Part shown: positions 1 to 6,325 of the stretch, in pieces
Layout: the number at the start of each line of letters is the position of its first letter
Position numbering within the stretch: the stretch's first letter is position 1
Assembly (NCBI GenBank): GCA_964472265.1
Contig: CAYYJO010000086.1
Coordinates: 1-6,325 of the forward strand
Source: JAGNLA01 sp964472265
GTDB taxonomy: Bacteria; Caldisericota; Caldisericia; JAAYUI01
Length of the DNA stretch: 6,325 bases
Direction: 5' to 3'
Position numbers and translations under genes: made by a program
The notes under the pieces: model-generated
What the model was told of the DNA's origin: nothing
What the model saw: only the letters and a program-made list of their open reading frames with translations
Databases searched by the model: none

Positions 1-54
1 CTGCAATTCACACAAAGCGATTTTGCATATGTTTCAAAGAAGAAGGTCATTTAA

Positions 55-1752
55 ATGATTGAAAATTACAACATTTCATACGCCAAGGACGCACCGAAGG
101 AACCAGTCAGGGCAAGACGTGGAACCGAGCTTGTCTGCAAGGGCTGGATTCAGGAAGCTGCGTTGAGGATGCTCCAGAACAATCTTGAACAGACCCGCAA
201 ATGGGAAGAGCTGATCGTTTACGGTGGAACCGGAAGGGCTGCAAGAGGATGGCTGGCCTATGATGCAATCGTAAAATCGCTTATTAATCTTGAAAACGAC
301 GAAACCTTGCTCATCCAAAGCGGAAAACCGGTGGGTATTTTCAAAACCCACGAAAACGCTCCAAGAGTCCTCCTTGCTAACTCGCTCATCGTTCCGTTCT
401 GGAGCACGAAGGAATATTTTGACGATCTTGAGAAGAAGGGTCTGATGATGTACGGCCAGATGACGGCCGGCTCGTGGATCTACATAGGCACTCAAGGAAT
501 TTTGCAGGGAACCTACAACACCTTTGCAGAATGTGCGGGCAAGCATTTTGGCGGAACCCTGAAAAACAGGATCGTTGTCACCGGTGGCTGCGGCCAGATG
601 GGTGGAGCGCAACCGCTTGCCGTCACGATGAACGAAGGCGTCTGCCTCATCGTTGACATCGACGAAGAGATGATCGACCAGAGAATCGCTGAAGGTTACC
701 TGGACAAGAAGACCCACTCAATCGATGAAGCCATAAAAATGTCACTTTCTGCAAAGGAAAAAGGCGAAGCCGTCTCAATCGGACTGGTTGCAAACTGCGC
801 CGACGCCTTGCCATATTTTGTAAGCCACAACTTCATCCCAGACGTTCTAACCGACCAGACCTCATCCCACGACATGCTCGGCGGCTACGTCCCGAACGGC
901 ATGACCTACAAGGAAGCACTTGAACTTCGTGGCAGGGACTCGAAAAAATACCTTGATGAGTCATACAGAACCGTTCAGATTCACGTCCAGGCCATGCTCG
1001 ATCTCCAAAAAAAAGGCGCCATCACCTTTGACTACGGCAACAACATCCGCCAGCAAGCCGTCAAAAATGGCATGGATCACAAGCAGGCGTTCTCTTTCCC
1101 AGGATTTGTTCCAGCTTACATCCGACCGCTGTTTTGCGAAGGCAAGGGGCCGTTCAGATGGGCAGCCCTCTCCGGCGACCCTGAAGACATCTACAGGACT
1201 GACGAACTCGTTCTTGAGATGTTCCCGCAAGACAAGTCGCTTGCCAGATGGATCAGAATGGCAAGGGAGAAACTCCACTTCAACCAGATTCCAGGGCTTC
1301 CAGCCCGCATCTGCTGGCTCGGATATGGCGACAGGAACCGTTTTGCAGTGGCAGTAAACGAACTGGTAGCAAACAAGAAAATATCGGCGCCGATCGTCTT
1401 TGGTCGTGATCACCTCGACTGTGGATCGGTTGCCTCGCCAAACCGCGAAACCGAATCGATGAAGGATGGCTCAGATGCCGTCTCAGACTGGCCAATTCTC
1501 AATGCCCTCCTTGCGACTTCCTGCGGCGCCTCGTGGGTGTCGGTGCATGGCGGTGGCGGTGTTGGAATCGGTTATTCAATCCACGCTGGACAGGTCACGG
1601 TTGCCGACGGAACCCCGGAAGCAGCAAAACGCCTGAACAACGTTCTAACTGGTGATCCAGGTATGGGCGTGATCCGTCACGTTGACGCCGGCTACGACGA
1701 AGCCGTGAAGGTCGCCAAGGAAAAGAACGTGAAAATCCCGATGTGGGGTTAG
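55..1752 (+). CDS. hutU: Urocanate hydratase (urocanase), complete
   Basis: Converts urocanate and water to 4-imidazolone-5-propanoate, the second step of histidine degradation, in the cytoplasm with tightly bound NAD+. The 565-residue length fits the family (about 550-560). Conserved blocks recalled from bacterial urocanases run throughout: YGGTGRAARGW near residue 56, QSGKPVGIFKTH near 87, MYGQMTAGSWIYIGTQGI near 130, the glycine-rich NAD-binding segment GGCGQMGGAQP at 177-187, FDYGNNIRQ, FPGFVPAYIRPLF, and the active-site block GLPARICWLGYGDR with the catalytic-type cysteine at residue 420. The block HLDCGSVASPNRE and the C-terminal HADAGY-like segment are also present. The ATG at 55 is preceded by AGAAGGT (41-47, 7 bases away) and by an in-frame TAA at 52-54, so no earlier start is possible. 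Small oddities are a two-residue insertion just before GLPARIC and H-G rather than H-H before the late GGG run (residues 498-502). Its last bases overlap the stop of the convergent gene. No other hut gene is visible; any would lie left of the window. Confidence 0.97.
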   Translation: MIENYNISYAKDAPKEPVRARRGTELVCKGWIQEAALRMLQNNLEQTRKWEELIVYGGTGRAARGWLAYDAIVKSLINLENDETLLIQSGKPVGIFKTHENAPRVLLANSLIVPFWSTKEYFDDLEKKGLMMYGQMTAGSWIYIGTQGILQGTYNTFAECAGKHFGGTLKNRIVVTGGCGQMGGAQPLAVTMNEGVCLIVDIDEEMIDQRIAEGYLDKKTHSIDEAIKMSLSAKEKGEAVSIGLVANCADALPYFVSHNFIPDVLTDQTSSHDMLGGYVPNGMTYKEALELRGRDSKKYLDESYRTVQIHVQAMLDLQKKGAITFDYGNNIRQQAVKNGMDHKQAFSFPGFVPAYIRPLFCEGKGPFRWAALSGDPEDIYRTDELVLEMFPQDKSLARWIRMAREKLHFNQIPGLPARICWLGYGDRNRFAVAVNELVANKKISAPIVFGRDHLDCGSVASPNRETESMKDGSDAVSDWPILNALLATSCGASWVSVHGGGGVGIGYSIHAGQVTVADGTPEAAKRLNNVLTGDPGMGVIRHVDAGYDEAVKVAKEKNVKIPMWG

Positions 1753-2984
1753 GAGTATTTCCTTTTTGTATCGCTAACTAACTGTATATAAGCACTGAGT
1801 ATTTGATCAAAATTATCTGTAAACAAAGGAGATGCCATATCATATTCAATTTTATCAAAATTCTTTTTCTGTTTGTCCCAATTTTTATTAAGTAAAGAGG
1901 CAACTTTTGTTTCATAACTGTTTATATCTGCTTCATCTAAAAGAAATGTTGCCTCAGCATGGTGATTATATCTATAAACCTTTAAAGCAATAATATTTCT
2001 TTTGCTCTTATCATAAAAGGCATATTCGAGAAAGTTGAACAGTTTCGGTATGTTGTCTGTGTTGATTGTCACACCAAAATTTATACCGCCCTTTGGGGTT
2101 ACAGTTATTTCAAGCCCTGCTTGGGCACATTTTTTTACGTACATAGACAATAACTCGAAATTGGATTCATCCAATTCTTTTTTTGCTTCATCGAGAAATT
2201 CAGCAATTGAATTCTCGGAATAGGTTTTCAAAATAACATTACTCTGACTGGCGCTGTTTGGCTTACCGATTGAAACAGAAATGCTATCGTTCCTTACATC
2301 AATAACTGTTCTGGCTATTTCAGTTGTTCTGGTCACAACAAAAGGCATACAGATCAAATCATGACCTTCCTTGTATAATCTTATTTCAACCAAACCTAGC
2401 GTTGATTTATTTTCCGGAAAACCCTCCATGTATTCAGCTATGCTTTCAACTTCTTCTTTTATGCCATCCCCAATAATCAAAAGCACAAATATACCACGTT
2501 TCAAGTTTTTGGAGACAGAATCCGTGAACTCATCCTCTATCCAGTCCGTACCAATTTCTTTACAGTAGATTTCATATAATGTTTCATCAGATTTTCTGTA
2601 TCTTTTTATATTATTCTCAAATTCTGAAAAACTCACACCTTTCATCACTGACGCGTAATCGAATATCTGGGCAACTACTTTTCTTCTCGCATCCACATTG
2701 CTCCAAAGCTTTGTTTCAACAATGCAAATCTCTCCATTTTCGCCAAGTAGCAAATTGTCAATGTATCCCGATTTTGTCTGGTATTCTCTGCATAAATTGG
2801 TGAACTTACCCAGATTCGAATTGACTTCAGCAAAGGGAATCAAATCCGGACATTTCTCAATTATGCCTTGAATGAAATTTTCATCGTAGTCATCGTTCTT
2901 AAAAGACAAACGCTCTAATTTAGTAAATTTCTCACCTGTTCGTTTGTATGGTATTCCTGTCGCCCTCTGTCCTTTTCTGATCAT
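1749..2984 (-). CDS. Predicted PD-(D/E)XK nuclease-fold protein, function unknown
   Basis: A 411-residue soluble protein with no signal peptide or membrane segment seen. Residues about 34-112 resemble the PD-(D/E)XK nuclease core found in DUF91/NucS-like and related proteins. They show an N-terminal helix with E-(x)n-CPDLIPF (36-51), then GYIDNLLL with Asp76, a short turn, ICIVETKLW with Glu90 and Lys92, and a helix RRKVVAQIFDYAS (100-112). Asp76, Glu90 and Lys92 would be the catalytic D-ExK set, so the protein may be an active DNA or RNA nuclease; this is inferred from motif only. Residues about 163-220 look like further alpha/beta sequence, and residues about 245-411 form a separate C-terminal region that I do not recognise. 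The ATG start has AGAGGAG 4 bases upstream and lies 17 bases after the hypB stop, so it could be transcribed with hypAB. It is strikingly AT-rich: two hand-counted 60-base lines inside it are about 27-28% GC, against about 60% for a hutU line. This suggests horizontal acquisition, perhaps a defence or repair gene; neither role is shown. Confidence 0.85.
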   Translation of the reverse strand: MIRKGQRATGIPYKRTGEKFTKLERLSFKNDDYDENFIQGIIEKCPDLIPFAEVNSNLGKFTNLCREYQTKSGYIDNLLLGENGEICIVETKLWSNVDARRKVVAQIFDYASVMKGVSFSEFENNIKRYRKSDETLYEIYCKEIGTDWIEDEFTDSVSKNLKRGIFVLLIIGDGIKEEVESIAEYMEGFPENKSTLGLVEIRLYKEGHDLICMPFVVTRTTEIARTVIDVRNDSISVSIGKPNSASQSNVILKTYSENSIAEFLDEAKKELDESNFELLSMYVKKCAQAGLEITVTPKGGINFGVTINTDNIPKLFNFLEYAFYDKSKRNIIALKVYRYNHHAEATFLLDEADINSYETKVASLLNKNWDKQKKNFDKIEYDMASPLFTDNFDQILSAYIQLVSDTKRKYS

Positions 2985-3001
2985 CTGTCTCCTCTAGTCA
3001 G

Positions 3002-3682
3002 TCACGAGCCTGAAACTGGCTCCTTCAATATCCGAACCTGACGCTCGATCCACTCGAACCACTCGTGCAATCCATCGCCGGTTTTGATGGAAATCTCAAA
3101 AATCTGAAGCTTGGGGTTGACCAGAAGCGCGTCCTTTTTGAAGGCGTCCATGTCAAAATCGCAGTACGGAAGCAGGTCGGTTTTGTTGATCAGCACAATG
3201 TCGGCGTTTCTGAATGCAACGGTATATTTTGCCGGTTTGTCGTGGCCTTCCGGAACCGAGAAAAGCAGGATTTTTGCGTGTTCACCGAGGTCGTATGCTG
3301 CAGGGCACACGAGGTTGCCAACATTTTCAATAAAAATGATGTCGGTTTTCTCTGTCGCAAGATCATTTATTGACTCTTCAACCTGATCGGGCGAGAGGTG
3401 ACATGAAGCACCGGTTCCTGCAGTGTTGATGAGGATTACCGGCACTCTCAACTTTTCAAGCCTGAGGGCATCACGGTTTGTCTCGGGGTCGCCTTCGATG
3501 ACTGCGATATTGAATTCTTCCCTGAATCTCATTAACGTGCGCTCAAGAAGCGAGGTTTTGCCTGATCCAGGTGAGCTTATGATATTGAGCGACAGCGTAC
3601 CATTTTCATTGAGCTTCGACCGTATCCTTGCAGCGATCTCATCGTGTGCAAAGTCGACCTTCTTGTTTATTTCTATGTCCAT
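3002..3682 (-). CDS. hypB: Hydrogenase/urease-type nickel incorporation GTPase HypB
   Basis: A SIMIBI-class GTPase that works with HypA to deliver nickel to the [NiFe]-hydrogenase large subunit precursor in the cytoplasm. Numbered from the ATG at 3682 (226 residues), it shows the P-loop SSPGSGKTSLLE (36-47), IEGDPET (62-68), the metal-binding pair Cys94-His95, FIENVGNLVCPA with Cys126, and the G4 motif NKTD (167-170). The 32-residue spacing from Cys94 to Cys126 equals that between Cys166 and Cys198 of E. coli HypB, as I recall it, so the G-domain metal site is intact. The N-terminus has neither the CxxCGC nickel site of E. coli HypB nor a histidine-rich stretch. The segment before Cys-His (NTAGTGAS) is about three residues longer than the usual NTGKG, and the usual CHLD reads CHLS. 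A TTG at 3685 would add one Met, but GGAGG sits only 1 base from it and 4 bases from the ATG, so the ATG is preferred. The ATG overlaps the hypA TGA by one base, implying coupled translation. Confidence 0.95.
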   Translation of the reverse strand: MDIEINKKVDFAHDEIAARIRSKLNENGTLSLNIISSPGSGKTSLLERTLMRFREEFNIAVIEGDPETNRDALRLEKLRVPVILINTAGTGASCHLSPDQVEESINDLATEKTDIIFIENVGNLVCPAAYDLGEHAKILLFSVPEGHDKPAKYTVAFRNADIVLINKTDLLPYCDFDMDAFKKDALLVNPKLQIFEISIKTGDGLHEWFEWIERQVRILKEPVSGS

Positions 3683-4023
3683 CAATCCTCCAGGCTGATT
3701 GTGACAATTTCAAGTTCATTGCCAGAAAGCGTCTTGCAATCAACACTTCCGCAATTTGGGCAGATGAAAATGATGTCATCGACGGTGAATTCTTTCTTGC
3801 AAGAGTTACAAAGCAACACCGGATCGACAATCTCTGATTCAACCTTCAACCCTTCCATGTCGGTTCCTTTGGTCAGAACCTCTAGAAAAAAGGCGACTGA
3901 ATTGGGTTCGTTGCCAGAAATCCGGCCAATCCTGAGCTTCACGCCCTTAACTCTGGCATTTCTCTTTTTCGATTCTTCAAGCAGGATTTTGTAAATCTCC
4001 TGAGACACCGGCAGTTCGTGCAT
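3682..4023 (-). CDS. hypA: Hydrogenase maturation nickel metallochaperone HypA
   Basis: Small nickel-binding, zinc-containing protein that partners HypB in nickel insertion into [NiFe]-hydrogenase; in some bacteria it also serves urease. At 113 residues it has the usual family length. The N-terminus is MHEL, so the start is fixed: His2 and the N-terminal amine are the known nickel ligands, followed by Glu3. The structural zinc site is two CxxC pairs, Cys72-N-S-Cys75 and Cys88-P-N-Cys91, followed by the conserved GSVD and SGNELEI segments. An extra cysteine at 96 lies just after the second pair. The gene is first in the hypA-hypB unit and its TGA overlaps the hypB start. No good Shine-Dalgarno sequence precedes its ATG, unlike the other genes here. 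No hydrogenase or urease structural genes or other hyp genes are in view, so the client enzyme is unknown. Confidence 0.96.
   Translation of the reverse strand: MHELPVSQEIYKILLEESKKRNARVKGVKLRIGRISGNEPNSVAFFLEVLTKGTDMEGLKVESEIVDPVLLCNSCKKEFTVDDIIFICPNCGSVDCKTLSGNELEIVTISLED
3687..3691 (-). promoter_or_regulatory. Ribosome binding site of hypB inside the hypA 3' end
   Basis: GGAGG on the - strand lies within the last codons of hypA. It is 4 bases from the hypB ATG at 3682 and only 1 base from the alternative TTG at 3685. This decides in favour of the ATG and supports translational coupling of hypA and hypB. Confidence 0.75.
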
Positions 4024-4066
4024 GTGTTTATAATAGCACTTTTTGCGTCAACTTGGTAGGAACGCC
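4024..4066 (-). promoter_or_regulatory. Probable hypA promoter region, weakly defined
   Basis: The hypA unit must start in this short gap because the upstream operon ends at the terminator beside it. On the - strand there is TATTAT at 4035-4030 (overlapping TATAAA at 4032-4027), a good -10-like box that ends 6 bases before the hypA ATG. TTGACG occurs at 4051-4046, but its spacing to the -10-like boxes is 10 or 13 bases, too short for a normal sigma-70 promoter. If TATTAT is the true -10, transcription would start at or next to the ATG and the mRNA would be leaderless, which fits the missing Shine-Dalgarno sequence. This is inference from a few motif matches. Confidence 0.3.
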
Positions 4067-4099
4067 AAATAAAAAAGCCGGTCGAGACCGACCGGCTTT
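4067..4099 (-). terminator. Rho-independent terminator of the GTPase-argF operon
   Basis: A perfect 11-bp stem (arms 4089-4099 and 4074-4084) with a 4-base loop (4085-4088) has a GC-rich core, GCCGGTCG. On the - strand it runs straight into TTTTTTATTT (4076-4067). It begins 18 bases after the argF stop. On the + strand the stem is followed only by a short broken T run, so it acts mainly on leftward transcription. It separates the GTPase-argF operon from hypAB. Confidence 0.93.
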
Positions 4100-4117
4100 G
4101 GTTGATCAATTGTTTGA

Positions 4118-5053
4118 TTACATCAGGAGGGCAAGGATTGCCTTCTGGACGTGGAGCCTGTTCTCTGCTTCGTCGAAAACCACCGAGTACTTTGCGTCGA
4201 CAACGTCATCGGTGACTTCTTCGCCACGGTGTGCCGGCAGGCAGTGCATGAAGATTGCGCCTTCACAAATGTTCATGAGTTCCTTGTTGACCTGGAACGG
4301 CATCATGCGTTCAACTCTTGCCTTGTGCTCGGTTTCCTGACCCATTGATGCCCAAACGTCTGTGTAGATGACGTCTGCGTCAACAACGGCGGTTTTGGGA
4401 TCATGGCTGACAACCAGTTCTGAGCCTGATTTGTCTGCGTCTTCCTGGGCTTCTTTCATGACCTCTGCGTCTGGGAGGAATCCTTCCGGTGTGCAGATTG
4501 TGATGTCCATTCCGACTTTTGCGCAACCGTGAAGGAGCGAGTGGGCCATGTTGTTTGAGCCATCGCCCATGTAGACCATCTTAAGGCCTGTGACCATGCC
4601 AAACTTTTCTGAAACTGTGAACAGGTCAGCAAGAACCTGGCACGGGTGCTCGCGGTCGGAGAGACCGTTGATTACTGGAACTGAACCGTACCTTGCAAGG
4701 TCTACAAGCTTCTGGTGCTGAAAAACCCTTGCTTCGATGCCATGGACGTACCTTGAGAGAACCCTTGCTGTGTCAGCGATTGACTCGCCCCTTGCAAGCT
4801 GCATGTCATTTGACGAAAGATAGATCGGGTTTCCGCCGAGTTCGTGCATTGCGATGTCGAAGCTGAGCCTTGTCCTTGTTGATGGCTTCTCGAAGATCAT
4901 TGCAAACGATTTTCCGGCAAGGATCGGGTTGACATGCTTGCCCATGAGCCTTTCGAGCTTGAGCGTTCTGGCCACATCGAAAATCTGATCCACTTCTTCG
5001 GGGGTCAGATCATGGATTGAAATCAGCGACTTTCCTTTGAGATTTACCGCCAC
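4118..5053 (-). CDS. argF: Ornithine carbamoyltransferase
   Basis: Transfers the carbamoyl group from carbamoyl phosphate to ornithine to give citrulline in the cytoplasm; it works in arginine synthesis or, in reverse, in arginine fermentation. The 311 residues match the family. The carbamoyl-phosphate loop STRTR is at 58-62 (within FEKPSTRTRLSF), HPCQ at 136-139, GDGSNNMAHSLL at 163-174, the SMG loop DVWASMGQE at 232-240, and the ornithine-binding motif MHCLPAHRGEEV at 269-280 with Cys271. Cys271 in HCLP marks ornithine rather than aspartate as the acceptor. The start is GTG, supported by AAGGAGG 7 bases upstream. It follows the GTPase gene by 15 bases in the same operon and is closed by a strong terminator. 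The length resembles anabolic ArgF more than the longer catabolic ArcB enzymes, but direction cannot be settled from sequence, and no other arginine gene is in view. Confidence 0.96.
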   Translation of the reverse strand: MAVNLKGKSLISIHDLTPEEVDQIFDVARTLKLERLMGKHVNPILAGKSFAMIFEKPSTRTRLSFDIAMHELGGNPIYLSSNDMQLARGESIADTARVLSRYVHGIEARVFQHQKLVDLARYGSVPVINGLSDREHPCQVLADLFTVSEKFGMVTGLKMVYMGDGSNNMAHSLLHGCAKVGMDITICTPEGFLPDAEVMKEAQEDADKSGSELVVSHDPKTAVVDADVIYTDVWASMGQETEHKARVERMMPFQVNKELMNICEGAIFMHCLPAHRGEEVTDDVVDAKYSVVFDEAENRLHVQKAILALLM

Positions 5054-5060
5054 AGATTTG

Positions 5061-5067
5061 CCTCCTT
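5061..5067 (-). promoter_or_regulatory. Ribosome binding site of argF
   Basis: AAGGAGG on the - strand, 7 bases before the GTG at 5053. It supports the GTG start in the absence of a nearby ATG. It sits in the 15-base gap immediately after the stop of the GTPase gene, consistent with one shared mRNA. Confidence 0.85.
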
Positions 5068-5068
5068 T

Positions 5069-6325
5069 TTACCAGTTGAACTTCGATTTGATCAAATCTT
5101 CAAGAGTTGGGATTCCGATGACCTGGAGTTCGTAACCGACCCTGACGATCGGCTTGTTGCACTTGAGGACTCTGGTAATGTCAATTGGTGTTGCTGAGAC
5201 AACGATGTCGCATGGAACTGCGTCGATAGTGTCCTTGAGATCCTTGATCTGTGCATCGCCGTAACCCATTGCAGGGAGAACTTCCTCAACCTGGGTGTAC
5301 TTTGCAAATGTTGCTGCGATTGATCTGACTGCGTATGGCTTCGGGCAAACGATTTCTGCCGCTCCGGCCTTCTGCGCTGCAACGTAGCCTGCACCAAAGG
5401 TCATTTCGCCGTGTGTGAGCGTTGGTCCGTCTTCAAGGACGAGAACCTTTTTGCCCTTTACCAGCTCCGGATTCTTGAGGAATACTGGTGAAGCGGCATC
5501 GATGATGACTGCATTTGGATTTCTTGAGATGATGTTTTCCCTGACTGACTGAACGTCTTCCGGGTAGGCTGAGTCGATTTTGTTGATGACGACTGCGTCT
5601 GCCATGACGATGTTTGTTTCGCCCGGGTAGTAGGAGATTTCGTGGCCTGGTCTGAGTGGGTCGGCAACTACGATTGCAAGGTCAGCAAGGTAGAACGGTG
5701 TGTCGTTGTTTCCGCCGTCCCAGATGATTACGTCGGCTTCTTTTTCTGCTTCCCTGAGAATCTTTTCGTAATCAACGCCTGAATAGATGATTGCTCCACG
5801 GTCGATGTGCGGTTCGTACTCTTCCCTTTCCTCGATTGTGCACTGATGCTTGTCGAGGTCTGAGTAGTCGGCAAATCTCTGGACTGCCTGCTTGGCAAGG
5901 TCGCCATACGGCATCGGGTGACGGACTGAAACGACTTTTTTGCCCATCTTCCTGAGAATGTCGAGAACGGCTCTTGTTGTCTGGCTCTTTCCACAACCTG
6001 TGCGAACGGCTGTGACCGAGATGATTGGCTTTGTGGATTTGATGGCTGTGTTCTGATAGCCGGTCATCATGAAGTTTGCGCCCTGTGCGTTAACAAGCGC
6101 TGCCTTGTTCATAACGACGTTGTGCGGCTGGTCTGAGTATGAGAAAACCACATCGTCTGCCTTGAATTCCTTGATAAGTCTTGGGAGTTCTGATTCGTCG
6201 AAGATTGGAATTCCGTTTGGATAAAGCTTGCCTGCAAGCTCTACCGGGTACTTCCTTCCTGCAATGTCAGGAATCTGGGTTGCAGTGAAGGCAACCACGT
6301 TGAAGTCCGGGTTGTCGCGATAAAG
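5069..6325 (-). CDS. P-loop GTPase, cyclic-2,3-diphosphoglycerate synthetase-like (COG2403 type), 5' end missing
   Basis: Cytoplasmic nucleotide-binding protein resembling the bacterial relatives of archaeal cyclic 2,3-diphosphoglycerate synthetase. The reading frame stays open to the window edge: nine codons upstream of the GTG at 6298 read LYRDNPDFN and join VVAFTATQIP, matching the family N-terminus as I recall it. The GTG is therefore internal and roughly 25-35 N-terminal residues are probably missing from the 418 seen. Counting from that GTG, it has a Walker A-like loop AVRTGCGKS (97-105), acidic strand VIIWDGGNND (190-199), VADPLRPGHE (211-220) and the G4-like motif NKID (239-242). A C-terminal domain follows, including EDGPTLTHGEMTFGAG (289-304). 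The family name implies formation of a cyclic phosphoanhydride, but bacteria with this family are not generally known to make cDPG, so the reaction is uncertain. Its place 15 bases before argF suggests a link with carbamoyl phosphate, ornithine or energy metabolism; this is inference from context. Confidence 0.88.
   Translation of the reverse strand, partial: LYRDNPDFNVVAFTATQIPDIAGRKYPVELAGKLYPNGIPIFDESELPRLIKEFKADDVVFSYSDQPHNVVMNKAALVNAQGANFMMTGYQNTAIKSTKPIISVTAVRTGCGKSQTTRAVLDILRKMGKKVVSVRHPMPYGDLAKQAVQRFADYSDLDKHQCTIEEREEYEPHIDRGAIIYSGVDYEKILREAEKEADVIIWDGGNNDTPFYLADLAIVVADPLRPGHEISYYPGETNIVMADAVVINKIDSAYPEDVQSVRENIISRNPNAVIIDAASPVFLKNPELVKGKKVLVLEDGPTLTHGEMTFGAGYVAAQKAGAAEIVCPKPYAVRSIAATFAKYTQVEEVLPAMGYGDAQIKDLKDTIDAVPCDIVVSATPIDITRVLKCNKPIVRVGYELQVIGIPTLEDLIKSKFNW

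Noticed and set aside
1..54. Possible 3' end of an upstream gene, open in frame 1 with TAA directly before the hutU ATG.
   Set aside because: All three + frames are open over this short stretch and the 17 residues match nothing I recognise, so there is no support for choosing one.
76..717. Long open frame of 213 codons antisense to hutU.
   Set aside because: It lies opposite a well-conserved urocanase gene, has no recognisable protein features, and such shadows are common opposite GC-richer genes.
3683..3685. TTG as the start of hypB.
   Set aside because: GGAGG is only one base from it, while the next codon is an ATG at a workable 4-base spacing.
4053..4068. TTGG-N8-CCAA inverted repeat upstream of hypA, a possible operator.
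   Set aside because: The arms are only 4 bases and the inner positions do not pair; this is expected by chance.
5085..5098. Perfect 14-base palindrome GATTTGATCAAATC near the end of the GTPase gene.
   Set aside because: It lies inside coding sequence (DLIKS), is explained by the codons there, and no second copy sits at a regulatory position; only a shorter TTGATCAA occurs at 4102-4109.
6296..6298. GTG as the start of the cDPG-synthetase-like GTPase.
   Set aside because: The frame stays open through nine more family-like codons to the window edge, so the true start lies outside.

Overview
The window looks like a piece of bacterial chromosome. Its signs are strong GGAGG-type ribosome binding sites, tightly packed operons and one clear Rho-independent terminator. 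Most of it is of middling GC content. Gene content (urocanase, nickel-hydrogenase maturation HypA/HypB, ornithine carbamoyltransferase and a GTPase related to archaeal cyclic-2,3-diphosphoglycerate synthetase) suggests an anaerobic or fermentative, amino-acid-using bacterium. That lifestyle is an inference, and the taxon cannot be fixed from this sequence.

Layout from left to right. (1) Positions 55-1752, + strand: a complete urocanate hydratase (hutU), the second step of histidine breakdown. (2) Positions 1749-2984, - strand: an AT-rich gene for a predicted PD-(D/E)XK nuclease-fold protein, whose stop codon overlaps the hutU stop. (3) Positions 3002-4023, - strand: hypB and hypA, translationally coupled and read in the order hypA, hypB, then the nuclease gene 17 bases further on. 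(4) Positions 4024-4117: a short intergenic region with the terminator of the next operon and probably the hypA promoter. (5) Positions 4118-5053, - strand: ornithine carbamoyltransferase (argF type). (6) Positions 5069-6325, - strand: a P-loop GTPase of the cDPG-synthetase-like family, whose 5' end lies beyond the right edge. It precedes argF by 15 bases, so the two form an operon ending at the terminator.

How they fit together. The GTPase and argF form one unit and hypA-hypB another; hutU converges on the second unit from the opposite strand. HypA and HypB insert nickel into [NiFe]-hydrogenase, but no hydrogenase gene lies here. The nuclease-like gene is the odd member: its base composition differs sharply from both sides and it fits no metabolic theme, so it is the best candidate for an acquired gene. 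No RNA genes, CRISPR arrays, insertion sequences or long repeats were seen. Nothing here clearly amounts to a new multi-gene system. The items most worth following up are the nuclease-like gene with its unassigned C-terminal half and the GTPase-argF pairing.
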